The notes under the pieces were generated by a model. That model was not told where the DNA came from, searched no databases, and saw nothing but the letters and a program-made list of their open reading frames with translations. This document shows positions 32,410 through 34,869 of a DNA stretch of 34,869 bases, one piece after another. Origin of the DNA: Bacteroidota bacterium (GTDB taxonomy: Bacteria; Bacteroidota; Bacteroidia; Bacteroidales; DYOH01). Each line of letters starts with the position of its first letter. Within the stretch, counting starts at the first letter, position 1. Position numbers and translations under genes: made by a program. Location of the stretch: contig JAIFMY010000032.1 in the NCBI GenBank assembly GCA_020048155.1, positions 1-34,869 of the forward strand, read 5' to 3'.

Positions 32410-33228
32410 TTAGTTTCCACTAAGCATGATTGGCAATTGGTCTTTGCCGTTGCCCATAACTATCACTTTTGCATTTGGCGAGGTGATGAGTTGCTGGGTA
32501 GCTTCAATAGCCCTCATTTTTAACAATTTATCGGTAAGGCTTCGGTCTATAATAAGGTTGGCAGCAGCTTCACCTTCAGCAGCAATTCTCTTACGTTCTG
32601 CTTCCGAAATTTCCCGTTCCAATCTGAATTTGTAGGCAAGTGCTTCTTGCTCTTGTTTCAGTTTGTTCTCTATTGCTTCTTTTATTTGGGGTGGAAGTTT
32701 GATAGAGCGAATGAGCAGGGCTGTAACATCGATGTTGTTGTTCTCGCTACCCAAATTGGTTTGAGCTTCGAGGGTGATGCTGGTTTCCACCTCGGTACGC
32801 TTGGTCGAAAAAATTTCTTCGGCAGTATATCGTCCCATTATTTTACGAACTGCAGAACGCACCTCGGGAATGATCAATTGGTTCATATAGTTTTTGCCGA
32901 AACGCTCATGCAACACTGCCAAACGAGCTGCTTGTGGCTGAAAACGTACCGAAACATCCACATTGATAGACAAACCGTTTTTGTCGAGGATATCCATGTT
33001 TTCTTCTATTTTCTGCTCACGTACATCGTATACATACATTTCGTTCCAAGGTGCCAATACATGAAAACCTTCGTTATAAACATTCTGACGGTCGAGGCCG
33101 GAAGTGAACTTTCTGAACATAATGCCTTTTTCGCCCGGTGACAGGGTTTTGAAAATCTGACTACTTAAAAGAATAATAAGTAATAGTGACACTGCACCTA
33201 TTACCATGACAGAAGAATATTGCTTCAT
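32410..33228 (-). CDS. Prohibitin-like SPFH-domain membrane protein
   Basis: 272 aa. N-terminal TM helix (~8-25) followed by a Band 7/SPFH domain of prohibitin type (SPGEKGIMFRKFTSGLDRQNVYNEGFHVLAPWNEMYVYDVR split by the family's strands; LSINVDVSVRFQP) and a coiled coil (~185-235; KEAIENKLKQEQEALAYKF, EAERKRIAAEGEA), ending VIVMGNGKDQLPIMLSGN. Prohibitins form membrane rings that regulate membrane proteases such as FtsH, as HflK/HflC do. It stands alone, convergent with the aminotransferase and divergent from an MFS gene. It is the second SPFH protein in the window, distinct from the flotillin. Confidence 0.92.
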   Translation of the reverse strand: MKQYSSVMVIGAVSLLLIILLSSQIFKTLSPGEKGIMFRKFTSGLDRQNVYNEGFHVLAPWNEMYVYDVREQKIEENMDILDKNGLSINVDVSVRFQPQAARLAVLHERFGKNYMNQLIIPEVRSAVRKIMGRYTAEEIFSTKRTEVETSITLEAQTNLGSENNNIDVTALLIRSIKLPPQIKEAIENKLKQEQEALAYKFRLEREISEAERKRIAAEGEAAANLIIDRSLTDKLLKMRAIEATQQLITSPNAKVIVMGNGKDQLPIMLSGN

Positions 33229-33408
33229 ACTTTATAATGTTTTTAAAGCCACTAAGATAACACCTGGCTTTTAATCGGCAAATGAAACTGTACTCCACTT
33301 CATCTAATTTAACCTTATTTTATAAAAAATAATACAAGCTTTGCCGAAAAGTATTATTAAACACTCAAAAAATCGTACTACAAACAATAACACATCAACA
33401 ATTTAATG

Positions 33409-33429
33409 TACATTTGGCACTTAATTTTG
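33409..33429 (+). promoter_or_regulatory. Two overlapping-range TAnnTTTG elements before the MFS gene
   Basis: TACATTTG (33409-33416) and TAATTTTG (33422-33429) both match TAnnTTTG, 39 and 26 bp before the ATG. Neither has a TTTG at the right -33 distance. One of them is a likely promoter core. Confidence 0.4.
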
Positions 33430-33455
33430 CTTATGCACTAAAAAAATAAACATTC

Positions 33456-34869
33456 ATGACTCACACACCCACTGTCCCCAAGGCTCTCAACGAATCGGCA
33501 TTCGTAAGATGGCTGGTTTTGCTGCTTGTTGGCTTCACTCTTGGTACCAACTATTATTTTTACGATGCCATTAGTCCACTCAAAGACTTATTAACCAAAA
33601 ACTTAGGTTATAGTTCTTCAGACTATGGCTTTTTCATTTCTGCTTATTCATTCCCCAATGTTTTCTTGCTAATGGCAGTTATTGGTGGGGTTATTCTGGA
33701 TAAAATAGGAATACGTATCACCGGTTTCGCTTTTGTGGGTTTCATGGTTATAGGTGCAGCCCTTACTGCATATGGCTCATCAGAATATTTCAACAATGGT
33801 GGTTTTGGATATCACATCATGAACTCATTCCTTACCAATTATAGCCCTGCCCTGAAAACAATGTCGCTGGGCTTTTTTATTTTTGGATTAGGTGCCGAAA
33901 CTACCGGTGTGGTTGTTTCTAAAGTAATTGTAAAATGGTTTAAAGGAAAAGAACTTGCCCTGGCCCTTGGTCTGAATGTGGCCTTTGGTCGCTTGGGTAC
34001 TGCCGCAGCACTCATGATAAGTCCCAAACTGGTTTTCCCGGATTGGAACAAAGGCATTTGGTTTGCTGCCATATTGTTGATGATTGGTTTGTTGGTATTC
34101 CTTGTTTACATCATGTTCGACCTTCGTTTCGATCGTGCTACCCGCAAATCTGAAGAAAAGGCTTCGCCTGAAGATGAGTTCCGACTCACAGACATTACCC
34201 GCCTGCTCGTAAATCCTTCTTTCATTTATATTACCCTGCTTTGTGTTACTTTCTACTCGGCTGTATTCCCATTTATAAAATATGCGCCGGATATGATGAT
34301 AAACAAATTTGGTATGAGCCGCGAACTGGCTGGTACAATTACCGCTCTTATTCCTTTTGGAAATATTTTGTTCACACCTATTTTTGGTTGGATTGCCGAC
34401 AATAAAGGAAAAAGTGCTACACTTATGATTCTCGGGGCTTCTCTACTCATACTTGTTCACCTCACTTTTGCATTTACCACCATCAATCCGATATACCCCA
34501 TGATAGTACTGGGTATTGCGTTCTCGCTGGTGCCTGCTGCCATGTGGCCAGGTGTAGCCAAAATAGTAGACGAGCGCAAACTTGGAACTGCTTATGGTCT
34601 GATGTTCACCATACAAAACGTTGGTTTATTCTTGTTGCCACTGCTCATAGGCATGGTGCTCGATAGTTCAAACAAGTATGCTACCCAAACTGTAGACGCT
34701 ACAAAAGTGGACAATATGATTACTAGCAATTTCACATTTAACGGTGTATACATGGACAACGACCAGAAAGCCATACCCAATACCGAGATAAATGTGAACG
34801 TAACTGCAAAAATAAACGATGATGCAGGTGCTCCGCTTTGGGACGAGTTGCACCATGTAACCACCGGAC
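33456..34869 (+). CDS. MFS transporter, N-terminal ~471 residues (runs off window)
   Basis: Open from the ATG at 33456 to the window edge. Repeated hydrophobic helices start at WLVLLLVGFTLGTNYYFYD. Motif A is GGVILDKIGIR at 77-87, and the second-half copy is FGWIADNKGK. AMWPGVAKIVDERKLGTAYGLMFTIQNVGLFLLPLL (read in two parts) resembles the MFSD1-type branch of the major facilitator superfamily, whose animal member exports dipeptides; the match is partial. After ~residue 400 a hydrophilic, Asn/Asp/Thr-rich segment of at least 65 residues begins, longer than normal MFS loops, probably an inserted extramembrane domain between late helices. Substrate unknown; the 3' end is missing. Confidence 0.88.
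   Translation, partial: MTHTPTVPKALNESAFVRWLVLLLVGFTLGTNYYFYDAISPLKDLLTKNLGYSSSDYGFFISAYSFPNVFLLMAVIGGVILDKIGIRITGFAFVGFMVIGAALTAYGSSEYFNNGGFGYHIMNSFLTNYSPALKTMSLGFFIFGLGAETTGVVVSKVIVKWFKGKELALALGLNVAFGRLGTAAALMISPKLVFPDWNKGIWFAAILLMIGLLVFLVYIMFDLRFDRATRKSEEKASPEDEFRLTDITRLLVNPSFIYITLLCVTFYSAVFPFIKYAPDMMINKFGMSRELAGTITALIPFGNILFTPIFGWIADNKGKSATLMILGASLLILVHLTFAFTTINPIYPMIVLGIAFSLVPAAMWPGVAKIVDERKLGTAYGLMFTIQNVGLFLLPLLIGMVLDSSNKYATQTVDATKVDNMITSNFTFNGVYMDNDQKAIPNTEINVNVTAKINDDAGAPLWDELHHVTTG

Overview
The window looks like a chromosomal segment of a Bacteroidota bacterium. Five features point there: a long TonB-dependent receptor with an N-terminal carboxypeptidase-regulatory-like domain, a secreted glycosidase with a type IX secretion (T9SS) C-terminal sorting domain, a SiaC/DUF1987 protein, a split heterodisulfide-reductase-like Fe-S pair, and TAnnTTTG promoter elements in place of obvious E. 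coli-type promoters and Shine-Dalgarno sites. I see no rRNA, tRNA, CRISPR array or complete insertion sequence.

Layout. 1-293 is the tail of an Rpn-family (PD-(D/E)XK) nuclease/putative transposase, followed by a short 20-bp tandem repeat. 433-9525 is a DNA-damage/translesion-synthesis block: an HTH + S24 (LexA-like) regulator divergent from a Y-family DNA polymerase IV, a small PLD-fold protein with a ruined active site, and a second, short DnaE-type polymerase. A TonB-dependent receptor on the opposite strand lies inside the block. After about 860 bp of AT-rich non-coding DNA comes dnaA, with its own terminator. A two-gene Hdr-like Fe-S electron-transfer operon follows (12451-14587). Next, on the + strand, are a SiaC-like phosphoprotein overlapping a Cys/Met-metabolism PLP enzyme by an ATGA junction, then a membrane sensor with Cache, HAMP, GAF and PAS parts but no output domain. 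19052-23832 holds a lipoprotein and an apparent operon of rhomboid protease, small outer-membrane protein and GH18-type secreted glycosidase. 24011-26104 is a flotillin/NfeD membrane-microdomain operon. 26451-31383 contains a CHASE2 membrane protein without an output domain, convergent with an MBL-fold hydrolase + large secreted helical-repeat protein operon. The window ends with a class IV aminotransferase, a prohibitin-like SPFH protein and the first ~471 codons of an MFS transporter.

Points of greatest interest: (i) the candidate mutagenesis cassette with a catalytically dead PLD-like third component and an interposed receptor gene; (ii) the Fe-S protein whose first CCG half has lost every cysteine ligand while its second half is intact; (iii) translational coupling of a SiaC switch protein to a transsulfuration-type enzyme next to an output-less sensor; (iv) the CHASE2 / helical-repeat / MBL cluster. 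All function calls come from reading motifs and remembered family features; no database search was run.
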